Source: Diplonema japonicum (lineage: Eukaryota > Euglenozoa > Diplonemea > Diplonemida > Diplonemidae). From it: 64,000 nt of DNA. This document shows positions 42,739-51,541 of the stretch, piece by piece. The notes beneath the pieces are model-generated. The model was not told where the DNA came from, made no database searches, and saw nothing but the letters and a program-made list of their open reading frames with translations. A program made the translations under genes and the position numbers. The stretch covers positions 1 through 64,000 of the forward strand of contig OZ025699.1 of NCBI GenBank assembly GCA_964019335.1, in the 5' to 3' direction. Every line of letters starts with the position of its first letter. The stretch's first letter is position 1.

Positions 42739-43959
42739 GAGGGTCAGAGCAACAGAGCAGCACCCCCCCTGTCCCCTTGTTGGAAGAAAATCGACATCTG
42801 TGAAGAATAAATCAAGTGAGGGAGGCCGTCCTCCGCCCAAGCGCGAAGCAACGTGCAGGCACAGCCAGGGCCCGGGAAAGACACCAAGAATCTCTTCTGG
42901 AAGTGGCAAGGGCGATTTCTAAAGACGATCTCATGAAAGCCAAAGCCGAGGTATCTTCTTTGCTTTTTCTTGTGTAGAAACTAAGGGGGAAATACCGATG
43001 GAGGAGCAACGTGCAGGCACAACAATGTCGGAGGTTACCGTGGACGGTGGAAAAAAAGTTAGTGGCTGCATAAGGGAAATTGTGGTGGCTACAGTAAAAA
43101 GTGGAAAAAAAAGTTGGAGGTTGAAGGCGACGGTGGAAAAAAAGTTATTTGGTTACCGTGGACGTTGTTTTTCTCTTTCTTTTCTTTTTATAAATTCCAC
43201 TTCTTTTTCGACCTGCTAAGGCCGCACCGGCTTTGTCAAATCCCTGTGGCCCAGAAATGAATGCCGTACACACAGAACGCGTGCGCAGCAAAATCTAAAT
43301 AAGAAAAGTGCGTTCTAACTACGCAGCAAAATCTGGGAAAATGCGTACAGCCCCTTACAGGTACAGGAAACGGATGAGAGGGGCGAATGGGAGTGCGGCA
43401 CAAAAACGGATGGAAGAGAGGGTGGAAGGGTGGAAGGGCACATGCGATCCAAGTCTCTATCAGACGTTACTCTTCGTCATTGGGATCTAGAAGAGAACCT
43501 CCCGCTGACTGCGTGCAGGTGACATTCCGTTTGTTGACAAGAGAATCGGCTCTGTCATCCCAATGGCCGGTCTTTGGGCTTCTCATCCCTGAACCATGCC
43601 CACCGAGCAAAATCTAAGTGCGAATTCGAATAACGCGTACGTACGGTGGTACGCCGACAACGTGGCCCTGAGAGGGGGGAGGGGAGGGGGGAACAAGCAG
43701 ATGGTGTAAAAGTAAATGAAATGAGAGAAACGAGAGCGGCACTGAAAATCGAAGTAAGAGAACGAGAACGGAAAACATTCAGGCTTTTAAACCAAAAGGG
43801 TGGTGCTTTTAGTAATGTCTTAGGGGAAACCCAAATAAGAGAACGAGAAAGAAGAATAAGAAAAAAGGAGGGAAAGGGGGGGCTTATCTCTTGAAAAAAA
43901 AACTCAAATTAACATGCAAACTCCCAGAGCGAAAGCCGCATGCCCTAAAAAGGGAGGGG

Positions 43960-44235
43960 GTATGGTCAGTACTAGGTATCTCTCAGTTTCGATCTAATCT
44001 TGCGACTCCTCCAAGTGCTGATCTCTTCAGGCTAGAAGCACCCTTCATTGGCTCCCACTAGCGTCCCAGCAGGTTTGGAGAGTACTTTTCCCGACCACGG
44101 TCTCCGCATTCGCTCTGTGGACAAGGCTATGGAGAGCCCGTCCGTTGTGCTCAGTGCTCGTCCGTATATTCCGAGTGCGTACGTTCCCACTGGCAGAACA
44201 TAGGTTAGGTAGACGGTCCTCAGTGTCGCACCGTA
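43960..44235 (-). mobile_element. LINE reverse transcriptase C-terminal remnant
   Basis: The minus strand reads LRTVYLTYVLPVGTYALGIYG, resembling the thumb region of non-LTR reverse transcriptases (a Leu/Tyr helix followed by P.x.YG), then about 45 residues with no intact domain. A related piece (CTCAGTTTCGG through CTCCTACTAGCG) occurs at 58115-58195. The fragment lies between two copies of the four-pass 3'-flank repeat. It is absent from the sister duplication at 62577. Confidence 0.4.
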
Positions 44236-44552
44236 ACGCGTACGTACGGTGGTACGCCGACAACGTGGCCCTGAGAGGGGGGGGGGGGGGGGGAACAAGC
44301 AGATGGTATAAAAGTAAATGAAATGAGAGAAACGAGAGCGGCACTGAAAATCGAAGTAAGAGAACGAGAACGGAAAACATTCAGGCTTTTAAACCAAAAG
44401 GGTGGTGCTTTTAGTAATGTCTGGGGGGAAACCCAAATAAGAGAACGAGAAAGAAGAATAAGAAAAAAGGAGGGAAAGGGGGGGCTTATCTCTTGAAAAA
44501 AAACAGTGGGCACCCCTTACCCTTTGATGTCAAGCTGTATTATTCTCTGCTA

Positions 44553-45532
44553 TCAATACGGTGACGCCCCCTTTTTTTCGATGTAAAACTTGGTCAAAGC
44601 AGTGGCAATGAGCAACATTACACCAGTAGCACCGAACCAAGCAATGCAAATGTTACGCCACTGGTCATCCTTGTACCCCGTGATCTTGTCCACGTACTGT
44701 TGGGTCTGAAACCTGCTCTGAGAGTTGAACTCCATCATGTGATGGAAGCGAGAGGGCCCGGAGTAGGGAATCTTATCCCGCTGCTCAGACTCCAAGTACT
44801 CCGACTGAGCCAACTTCCTGATGATGGTGAACGCCGCATTCTGTTGGAACCCACAGTCCTGCGCGGTAGGGTCATTTGCAATGCACCCAGCATAAACAGG
44901 AGGGTCGAACTTGCACCCTTTCACGCTTCCAGTGTACACAATCGGGGCGGAAACCCATGAGCTGCCACGCTCCGACTTCACTGACTTCCTGCCCCAGTCA
45001 AGGCCCCATTCCTCATCGACTAAAGTGTAGTATGTGATGTTCGTTTTGATGGTCAAAGCGGAGGGGTTGGGTGCGATGTGGCAGCCGATAAGGGCCTCCC
45101 CGCCTGACGCCAGAGACCTCTCAGCCAGCTCCAGCTGCCTCCATGACAAGTTCGGTTCCAAGAACCCCATTGTTGCCATTGTGACATAGAATGCGAGGGC
45201 ACAGCCACAGCTGAAGAACAGAGCCACATTATGGTCATCTATGAGCACAATGGTCGGCAGCAGGCACACGACAACCCACCCCAAACCCCCAAACCAGTTG
45301 TAGTACTGGATCGTAGTATTGTAGTCCCGGTCTGTTTCTTCTGCAGGTGCCGTAGAGAGGTGTGCGGTTATCCCCGCATCATGTGTGGTCGTCTCTACGC
45401 GGCGGTTGGCAATGGTCTCCGTCAACAATATCTGGCGTCCGATCACCTCCTCCAGGTGCACGTTCAGCATCATTATACACGTCCACCAGACCCACACCAA
45501 GATCAACACTCGAAAGCAGCACAGGGCTTCAT
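44553..45532 (-). pseudogene. Four-pass membrane protein, copy D, with 1-bp deletion
   Basis: The sequence is almost identical to copy F (62894-63874), including the long loop 1 (ILLTETIANRRVETTT and following) and the Cys loop. The ATG at 45532 is out of frame with the body, because one C is missing near 45510 (AACACTCGAAAG here, AACACTCCGAAAG in F). The downstream frame instead reads up through the 5' flank as KEKGDKEDEALCCFRVLIL without an ATG. It is either a recent frameshift mutation or a base-calling error. If an upstream non-ATG start were used, the first membrane span would survive. Confidence 0.75.
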
Positions 45533-45639
45533 CTTCCTTGTCTCCTTTTTCTTTTTGTCTTGCCTGTTGTAGTTTTTTTTCTTTTCTGATGTGATGAAGA
45601 ATGAACTTTTTGGTTTCTTCATGAACCACCCTGCCCTGA

Positions 45640-45997
45640 CTATGATGCCGTGAGCGTCTTGCGGAGTCGAGTGATGCAGTCCCGCTTGTAAGCAGCTTTC
45701 AGTTCCATCAGCTTGTCGTGCATGGAGTGGGTGGCGAAAATGCGCCTCCTTGAGAAACCGAACAGTAGCTGGTTTACCTCCAATGGCGATGAGGGACTTC
45801 ACACTTCTTCTGTTTGTGCTGGGAAGGGGCGTCGCGTCTTCCGTGCCCTGCATGCTGCGTTTATTTATGATCAGCGCCTTGATCCTGAATGCCCTTTCTT
45901 CCAGCCTCTCCTTCTGGCCTCCTAATGATTTGTCGGTTGCCCATTCAACATCAACCACAGCCAGCTCCACATCTGACTGGTGTCCCCCTCCATCCAT
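45640..45997 (-). pseudogene. Small unrecognised coding remnant upstream of copy D
   Basis: The ATG at 45997 opens MDGGGHQSDVELAVVDVEWATD and runs about 80 residues to IGGKPATVRF. The better continuation (RRRIFATHSMHDKLMELK ... TRLRKTLTAS, stop at 45642-45640) is in another frame, so an indel near 45760 is likely. The domain is unknown. The start of the same sequence follows copy F at the window edge (63990-64000), so it belongs to the duplicated block and may be intact beyond the window. Confidence 0.4.
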
Positions 45998-46245
45998 TGG
46001 TAAACGTTCTTCTTCTTTCAATCGATTGTTATATGTACTTATAAAATATAAAATATAGCGCGCATTCGACGACACTGATCAAGCGACTGGCACCTTCCGA
46101 AGAAGGGCCTCCCACGTCCGCCGGGTTGAGCAGAGGATGCCCCGGGGCGGCCGTTCCAGTCTGATCATGTCGCACTATAATATATGTTCTCATCTCCAAG
46201 GAGAAATGAGGTTTTTTGCCCTCGTAGCTCGCCGGGCCAGCTCTC

Positions 46246-47723
46246 TTACTTGCGTAAGGTCTTCGTGGTTCTTGGGGGGTGGCGCTGTCCCACATTATGC
46301 CACTGCAGCGTGGTGAAGAACAGCCAGTCAGTGGCCACGAAGTAGTGATCCTTCAAGGCTCTCATATCTCCGTGCCGCGTGAACTGCTGCCGTCTCTCGA
46401 CGTCCCCCTTCGCCTTCCAGCCTTCCGAGTCATACCTGGCCATGATCCACGTCTTGTCAAAGTCCAGGATGAGGGCGAACCGGACAAACTTCATGTGAAT
46501 CCCGAGTTCCTTCGCGGTTTTAGGCTCTTCGCCGAGCACGTGTTTGCAGACCCGTATCATGGCTTCTGGCGTCCACTCCCCTTCCGCTTCGACGATCCCG
46601 GCCGTCGCCAGTTTCGTGTGGGAGAGCTTATCTTCCAGACCCGCTCGATGTTCTTCAGCCAGGGCGTGAACGGCGGCCTTGCCCGACCGTCGGTTCGCCC
46701 TGAGGAGGTCCAAGCGGTCTTTCTTCTTTGCGGGCTCCGCTTGTCCGTCGCACAACTGCCCGCGCTTCGCGCTCTTGGACCGCCATTTGACGAGCAGAGG
46801 TGGCGCTGGTGCACGATCTGTGTTGGTCCTTACCAGCTTGGTGTCGTGGCCAAGGTACACGTCCGGGCATGCGCCTCCCTTTCGCTTCTTCTTGTGGTGG
46901 CTTGCGAGGGGCGGGGCCGGGGCTGGGGCTGAGTGTGGGGCCAGGGCTTCGTCGCCGTCGTGGGTAGTGAGGCATGCCAGTTCCAGCTCCTCCGTCCGTG
47001 GCGCAGGTTCCGCCGTCTCCGATGGCGGGGTCGAGGTCGGGGCAGAGACTTTGTCGTCGTCGTCGCCAGTCAGGTCTATGACCACCTTCAGATTTCTCTG
47101 TGCCTCATCTGTCCCCCGTGGGGCAGGTCTCGCTGACTGAGGTCGTCGTCTGTTTGCGTCGACTCTGTGGGTGGTGGCTCCAGCATGTACATGTCCCCCT
47201 GTGGGGGAGGAGGAGGTTCCGTCGCAGCAGTCAAATCCGCGGGTGGCTCCAGCATGTACATGTCTCTGCTGTGCTGTGTCAGCTCCGGCAAGTACAGGTC
47301 GTCTGTAGCCGACAGACCGGCCAGGGGTGAGAATCGTTCTGGGGTGCGAGGGAAACACGCGGTCGTTGCGCTGTGTGCGCGTCTCGGTTGTGATCCGGGG
47401 CTTGACGTGCGACCTCTCGTGATGCCCCCACGACCTCGTTGGTGCCCCGGGACATCGGACCACAGCAGACTCTGATGGACAGTCGTCGTTGTTCGCGTAA
47501 AAGAAGAAGAAGCAGAAAAAGAAGGAGGAGAAGTAGAAGTGCCCCGTCCTAACGCAGTCCTGCTACTGCTTTGCATCTGTCGTTGCGACATCGTCGTCAG
47601 AGCTAACGGCACCCAGGGCTCCGCTGTCGTCAAGAGGGGTGGTGGGGCGACCGCCTTCGTTGAGGGCTCGGGTTGCACCCATGTCGTTGATCCATGCTGC
47701 CCCAGAGGTTCAGACAGGTCCAT
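46246..47723 (-). pseudogene. Acidic/Pro-rich ORF with a SUMO-interacting-type motif, frameshifted
   Basis: The upstream part (ATG 47723 to about 47100) is Pro/Ser/Thr-rich and carries two copies of DMYMLEPP. Near 47100 the best reading moves to the frame ending at 46246. This gives VVIDLTGDDDD, a textbook SUMO-interacting motif (hydrophobic core, then acids), a KKKRKGG-type basic stretch and a C-terminal module (WTPEAMIRVCKHVLGEEP ... LILDFDKTWIMARYDSEG). That module resembles part of the protease-like region of the preceding ORF (ACQKILGEE ... HWTTAI.TGRSWYTVMD). A shared module suggests duplication within the element. Function unknown. Confidence 0.45.
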
Positions 47724-47865
47724 CTGCACGGGGACTGGGTCTGTAACGGGGAGGGCATCAACTTCGGGTAACGGGTCCGAGGCGAGGACCGGGTCAGACG
47801 CGGGGACCGGGTCTCTGGTGGAGGCTGCGCCTGGTGTTGGAACCGGGTCTGCGGAGGGGATCAGA

Positions 47866-49548
47866 CTAGAAGCGTGGACCGGGCCTGTGGTGGGGACTGC
47901 GTCCGTGACAGAGATCAGGCCAGGCGAACTGACTAGGTCCGTGGTAGACTGGGCCAGTTGTGGGCACTGGGTCGTCAGGGACTATCGAGACCGGGCCAGA
48001 TGCGGGGACTGGATCCGTGGCGGGGACCGGGTCAGTGACTGGGCTGGCTGCGGGGACCGGGTCTGTGATGGGGGCCGTGTCTCCAACCGGGTTGGTTGTG
48101 GGGGCCGGGTCCGTGACAGGGACCGGGTTAGCTGCGGGGACCGGGTCTGTGACGGGGACCGGGTCAGCGACTGGGCTGGTTGCGGGGACTGGATCTGTGG
48201 CAGGGGCCGTGTCTGCGACCGGGTTAGCCGTGGAGACCGGGTCTGCGGTGCGGACCGGGTCAGCGACTGGGTTACTTGTAGGGACCGGGTCAACGACCAA
48301 ACTGGTTTCGGGGATCGCGTCTGTGATGTGGGTCGTGTCTGCGACCGGGCCAGATGCGGGGACCGGGTCTGTGACGGGGACCGGGTCAGCGACTGGGCTG
48401 GTTGCGGGGACTGGATCTGTGGCAGGGGCCGTGTCTGCGACCGGGTTAGTCGTGGAGACCGGGTCTGTGGTGAGGACCGGGTCAGCGACTGGGTTACTTG
48501 CAGGGACCGGGTCAACGACTAAGCTGGTTTCGGGGATCGCGTCTGTGATGTGGGTCGTGTCTGCGACCGGGCCAGATGCGGGGACCGGGTCCGTGACGGG
48601 GACCGGGTCAGCGACTGGGCTAGTTGTGGGGACCGGGTCTGCGACGGGGGCCGTGTCTGTGACTGGGTTAGCTCGGGTCGGGTCCGTGACGAGGGCCGGG
48701 TCCGTGATCGGGCTAGCTGCGGTAACTGGGTCTGTGATGAGGACCGGGTCAGCGATTGGGCTAGTCGCGGGGACCGGGTTCGTGACGGGGGCCGTGTCCG
48801 CGACCGGTTTAGTCGCGGGGACCGAGTCCGCGACCGGATTAGCCGTCGGGGCCGGGTCCGTGACGGAGACCGGGCCAGATGTATGGACCGGGTCTGCAAC
48901 GGGGGTCGGGTCAATGCTGTGGACCGGATTAGCGTCTGAGTCCGGACCAGGTGAAGGGACCGGGTCATCATTGGGGGTGAGGCTAGCTGCAGGGGTCTGG
49001 CTCAAACAGGGGCCTGAAACCGGTGGCATTACCTCGTCCTGCGCTCCCTTGATGCAAGCGTGGACGTCGAACGCTTTTGGTCTGCCGCCGTTCTGCTCCC
49101 TTATGGTCCTTGCTCTGGCCCAGCTTTCTTCGGTGATACCCAGGATGTTCTGTTCGTCATACATACGTAGGACCTGCCTCAGTCCATTGACACGGTGTTC
49201 TTTGTCTGTGTCCATCACGGTGTACCACGACCTGCCGGTTTTGATGGCTGTAGTCCAGTGGCCCGTCCTGGAGCCTTTCGGCGGGCCGATTACCAGAACT
49301 GGGTACCGTCCGCTCTTGACCACGCTCTGCAGCGAGGCCTCTTCGCCAAGGATCTTTTGGCAGGCAAGGGACAGGGTATCTTGGGAGAAGTCGCCTTTCT
49401 CGTTCGGCTGGTACTCCTTCGCATGCCCCTCAGTGTGCAGGGCGAGCTCCGAGGTACAGAGGTGGTGTTGGATTGTCTGCATCTCTGCGAACGGCATGCG
49501 TGCCAGCTCTGCGTAGTCTGCGATCCAGTTCACACGGCCCAACCACAC
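47866..49548 (-). CDS. Papain-fold-like protease candidate with long PVPxxDPV repeat tail (no ATG)
   Basis: 560 codons open, starting without an ATG and overlapping the end of the reverse transcriptase frame. The N-terminal 180 residues contain RTGHWTTAIKTGRSWYTVMDTD, similar in layout to the His-containing strand and following Asp of Josephin- or C39-like cysteine peptidases. The nucleophile Cys cannot be assigned with confidence (candidate in LACQKILGE). The remaining 370 residues are hexapeptide-like repeats of Pro, Val, Ala, Asp and Thr (PVPATDPV, PVADTAP), with internal duplications of about 230 bp (48188 and 48418). Release from a fused product by frameshifting is possible but unproven. 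Confidence 0.45.
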   Translation of the reverse strand: MWLGRVNWIADYAELARMPFAEMQTIQHHLCTSELALHTEGHAKEYQPNEKGDFSQDTLSLACQKILGEEASLQSVVKSGRYPVLVIGPPKGSRTGHWTTAIKTGRSWYTVMDTDKEHRVNGLRQVLRMYDEQNILGITEESWARARTIREQNGGRPKAFDVHACIKGAQDEVMPPVSGPCLSQTPAASLTPNDDPVPSPGPDSDANPVHSIDPTPVADPVHTSGPVSVTDPAPTANPVADSVPATKPVADTAPVTNPVPATSPIADPVLITDPVTAASPITDPALVTDPTRANPVTDTAPVADPVPTTSPVADPVPVTDPVPASGPVADTTHITDAIPETSLVVDPVPASNPVADPVLTTDPVSTTNPVADTAPATDPVPATSPVADPVPVTDPVPASGPVADTTHITDAIPETSLVVDPVPTSNPVADPVRTADPVSTANPVADTAPATDPVPATSPVADPVPVTDPVPAANPVPVTDPAPTTNPVGDTAPITDPVPAASPVTDPVPATDPVPASGPVSIVPDDPVPTTGPVYHGPSQFAWPDLCHGRSPHHRPGPRF

Positions 49549-50640
49549 TCGAGGCCTACGCGTCCTTCGCCACTTTCCTGGTGTAGCGACGTGGGGTATT
49601 CCGATGTAGGTGTCTCCATTGGTGTCGTTTCCGTTGAGGGCGGCTGTTGTGGAGGTGGTTCCTTTTGCGAGCTCGTGTCAGCGGTGGAGGTGGACTCTTG
49701 TGTTGTCTGCGTCGGTTCGGAGGGGAGGGCTGTGCTCTTTCGGGGGTCCTTACGTCCCACATACGCGAGATCCGGGTAGCATTCGTCAAGTTCGCGGCCT
49801 GCTCTGTAGTTCTTCCCTGCTTCGGTAAAGAAACTTTGGAGCTCCCCTTTCTCCCAGCCGTAGTTCTTGTTGACGCGCTCACAAAGGAACTCGTGGAATG
49901 CTCGGTTCAGGAGTTTGTGCTCGTGACCTCGATCGCGCAAACTGAAGTATGTCTTTGCAATTTGCCTCTTGAAGTCCGGTGAGCTGTTGGTGAGGCAAAG
50001 CGCTTGCTGCATCATGCCCTTCAGGATACCTGGGCCCTGTGTTGAGGGAGCTGCTGTGTGCCCGTGTGTGAAACGCGTGGGCTTGAACTTCCAGTTCGCA
50101 GCCTTGTCATAGACTGACAAGCGTACCCAGTTGTTTTTCGGCGTTTCGTGCCGTTCGGTCCTGATCCGCATGCCGATGAACGGAACGTCGTCGTCGTTGT
50201 CCGACGTCTTGGCGTAGGACATCCCGTACAGCTCTTCGGGTGGGGGGGTCGTGTCCCAAACCAAAAAGTCGTCGATGTAGCGGGCGGCTGAACATAACTC
50301 CTTGAGACGGCCCCAGTCCTTGTTCTCGATCAAGCCGTCGATGTAGTTGGCTTCGACGGAATAGCAGTATAGGTTCGCTATATCCGGAGACGCGTTGCCG
50401 CCCATCGGTATGCCCCGCACCTGGCGCAGTGTCCCCCTCCATCCAGCGCACATCCAGGGTTGCGCACCCACGGAAGCGGCTGTGTCCTGACGCTGTTTAC
50501 GTCCCGCTTCTCCACCACCGCGGCCAAGTATCGCTGCAGCTTTTCCAGGCGCGCAAAGACATGTCCTCTCGGCAGAAGTGCGTGCAGCTCAAGACACAGT
50601 CGTCCGAGACACGGTCTGTGTACCTACCAGAAGAACGAGG
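49530..50640 (-). pseudogene. Reverse transcriptase, 5'-truncated and frameshifted
   Basis: The core motifs are clear: QVRGIPMGGNASPDIANLY (motif B) and CSAARYIDDFLVWD (motif C, catalytic YIDD). Motif D (PFIGMRIRTERH) and a thumb-like region follow (LSVYDKAANWKF ... LRDRGHEHKLLNRAFHEF). The upstream continuation is in another frame (HVFARLEKLQRYLAAVVEKRDVNS), implying an indel near 50420-50445. Motif A was not found, so the N-terminal fingers are lost or unrecognisable. The C-terminus becomes Pro/Thr-rich (residues about 250-313 of the open part). Activity is unlikely in this copy. Confidence 0.65.
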
Positions 50641-51541
50641 ACGCCTGCTCATGAGGAGGACATGGCAAGAAGTGGCTTGTCTACACCGCCGGACTGTGGT
50701 AGGTGAGGAAGACCTCGCTGGAACAGGTCTTCTTTTTGGTGGTGATATGTGTGTTGTGTGGGAGGCGGATAGCACCTTCTTTTTCAAGTCCGCGAGGCCG
50801 AGAAAGAGAAGCTGCTGCACTGAGGTCACGACACTCAGTCAGTGCGATGCATCCTTCCATGCCCAAGGGAGGTGGGTCTTCTGCGGTAGTGTAATGATGT
50901 GCAACACAACGCTACTTAACCAGACACAGTCCAACATGGCTCAACCGCACTTCTTCGGTGGGTTCAAGTCGCAAAATAAAAGCTTGGACCCTTAGCTCCG
51001 TCGGATAATAGGGATGCTGCATTGAGTGGTTTTCATGATTCCACCCACCCCACCCCACCCCACCCCACCCCAGCCTGTCAGTTTGTTGTTATATTTTAAT
51101 ACGAATGCAGAAAATAGAGACAAAAGAAAGGTGGTTGGGAAGGAGAACACTTTTTTCTTTTATTGGGGTGGGGGGAGTCAAGCTAAAAAACACTGCAAAT
51201 CTCATTCATGCATACCTCTTTGCAAAAAAAAAAAAAAAAAAGAGGGGGGCAGAAAAAGCAGAAGAAATATTGCATACGAAAACAGAGTAAGTAAGGTAAA
51301 AATAAACAAAGAAAAGTAAGACGAAGGGAGCCAATTTCTAGACCAAACGTCAGAGGGAAGAAAACCACAAAAAAGTACTGGTGCCATGCCTAACAGATCC
51401 ATCCGAGAAGGAAAAGAAACACACTCAATCATTTTCCATCGCAAGAGGGGAGGGGGAGCTAAAGGAGTTGAAAAAACCTTTTTTTCTTTCATTTATCTAC
51501 TTTTGTCAGCAGCCCTAATCGACTCTGCTACGTCAGCAGTG
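50641..51541. other. Intergenic DNA between the RT element and the kinase gene
   Basis: No gene supported; the overlapping short frames on both strands lack family features. It has a CACCC tandem run (51045-51070), an A run (51223-51241) and the dispersed CATCGCAAGAGGGGAGG segment (51438-51455), which recurs at 54770 and 58285. The last part is the kinase 3' flank. Confidence 0.55.

Larger units (their letters stand above)
42034..44552. other. Repeat-rich spacer between four-pass copies C and D
   Basis: No credible host gene. It contains a dispersed repeat (42572-42738) found again at 58893-59060, the left part of a segmental duplication (42977-43900), a LINE fragment (about 43960-44235) and two copies of the family 3'-flank repeat (43633-43900 and 44236-44500). 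A 3' stub of a four-pass gene (CTTTGATGTCAAGCTG) is visible at 44521-44536. The 211-codon plus-strand frame at 42287-42922 spans the dispersed repeat and shows no family features. Confidence 0.55.
46246..50640 (-). mobile_element. Reverse-transcriptase-encoding element with protease-like ORFs, degenerate
   Basis: Three long minus-strand frames follow one another, with tiny or no gaps and different phases: a reverse transcriptase (to 49530), a protease-like repeat protein (49548-47866) and an acidic/Pro-rich ORF (47723-46246). Base composition (GC-rich, long Pro/Thr/Ala repeats) differs from the flanking AT-rich spacers. None of the long frames begins with a convincing ATG, so the unit looks like one frameshifted element. 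No terminal repeats were found, and no integrase, RNase H or endonuclease domain was seen. The reverse transcriptase style is closest to Penelope-like and related cellular families; this placement is tentative. Confidence 0.6.

Noticed and set aside
42287-42922. 211-codon plus-strand frame
   Set aside because: It spans a dispersed repeat, has erratic composition and no homologous counterpart frame in the second repeat copy.
43308-43490. Duplicated 60-codon plus-strand frame (also 62252-62434)
   Set aside because: It is identical only because it lies in the segmental duplication; there are no family features and it is on the opposite strand to all host genes.
47960-49516. 518-codon plus-strand Gly/Thr/Val-rich frame
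   Set aside because: It is antisense of the PVPxxDPV repeat, has no recognisable domain and lies opposite the minus-strand element order.
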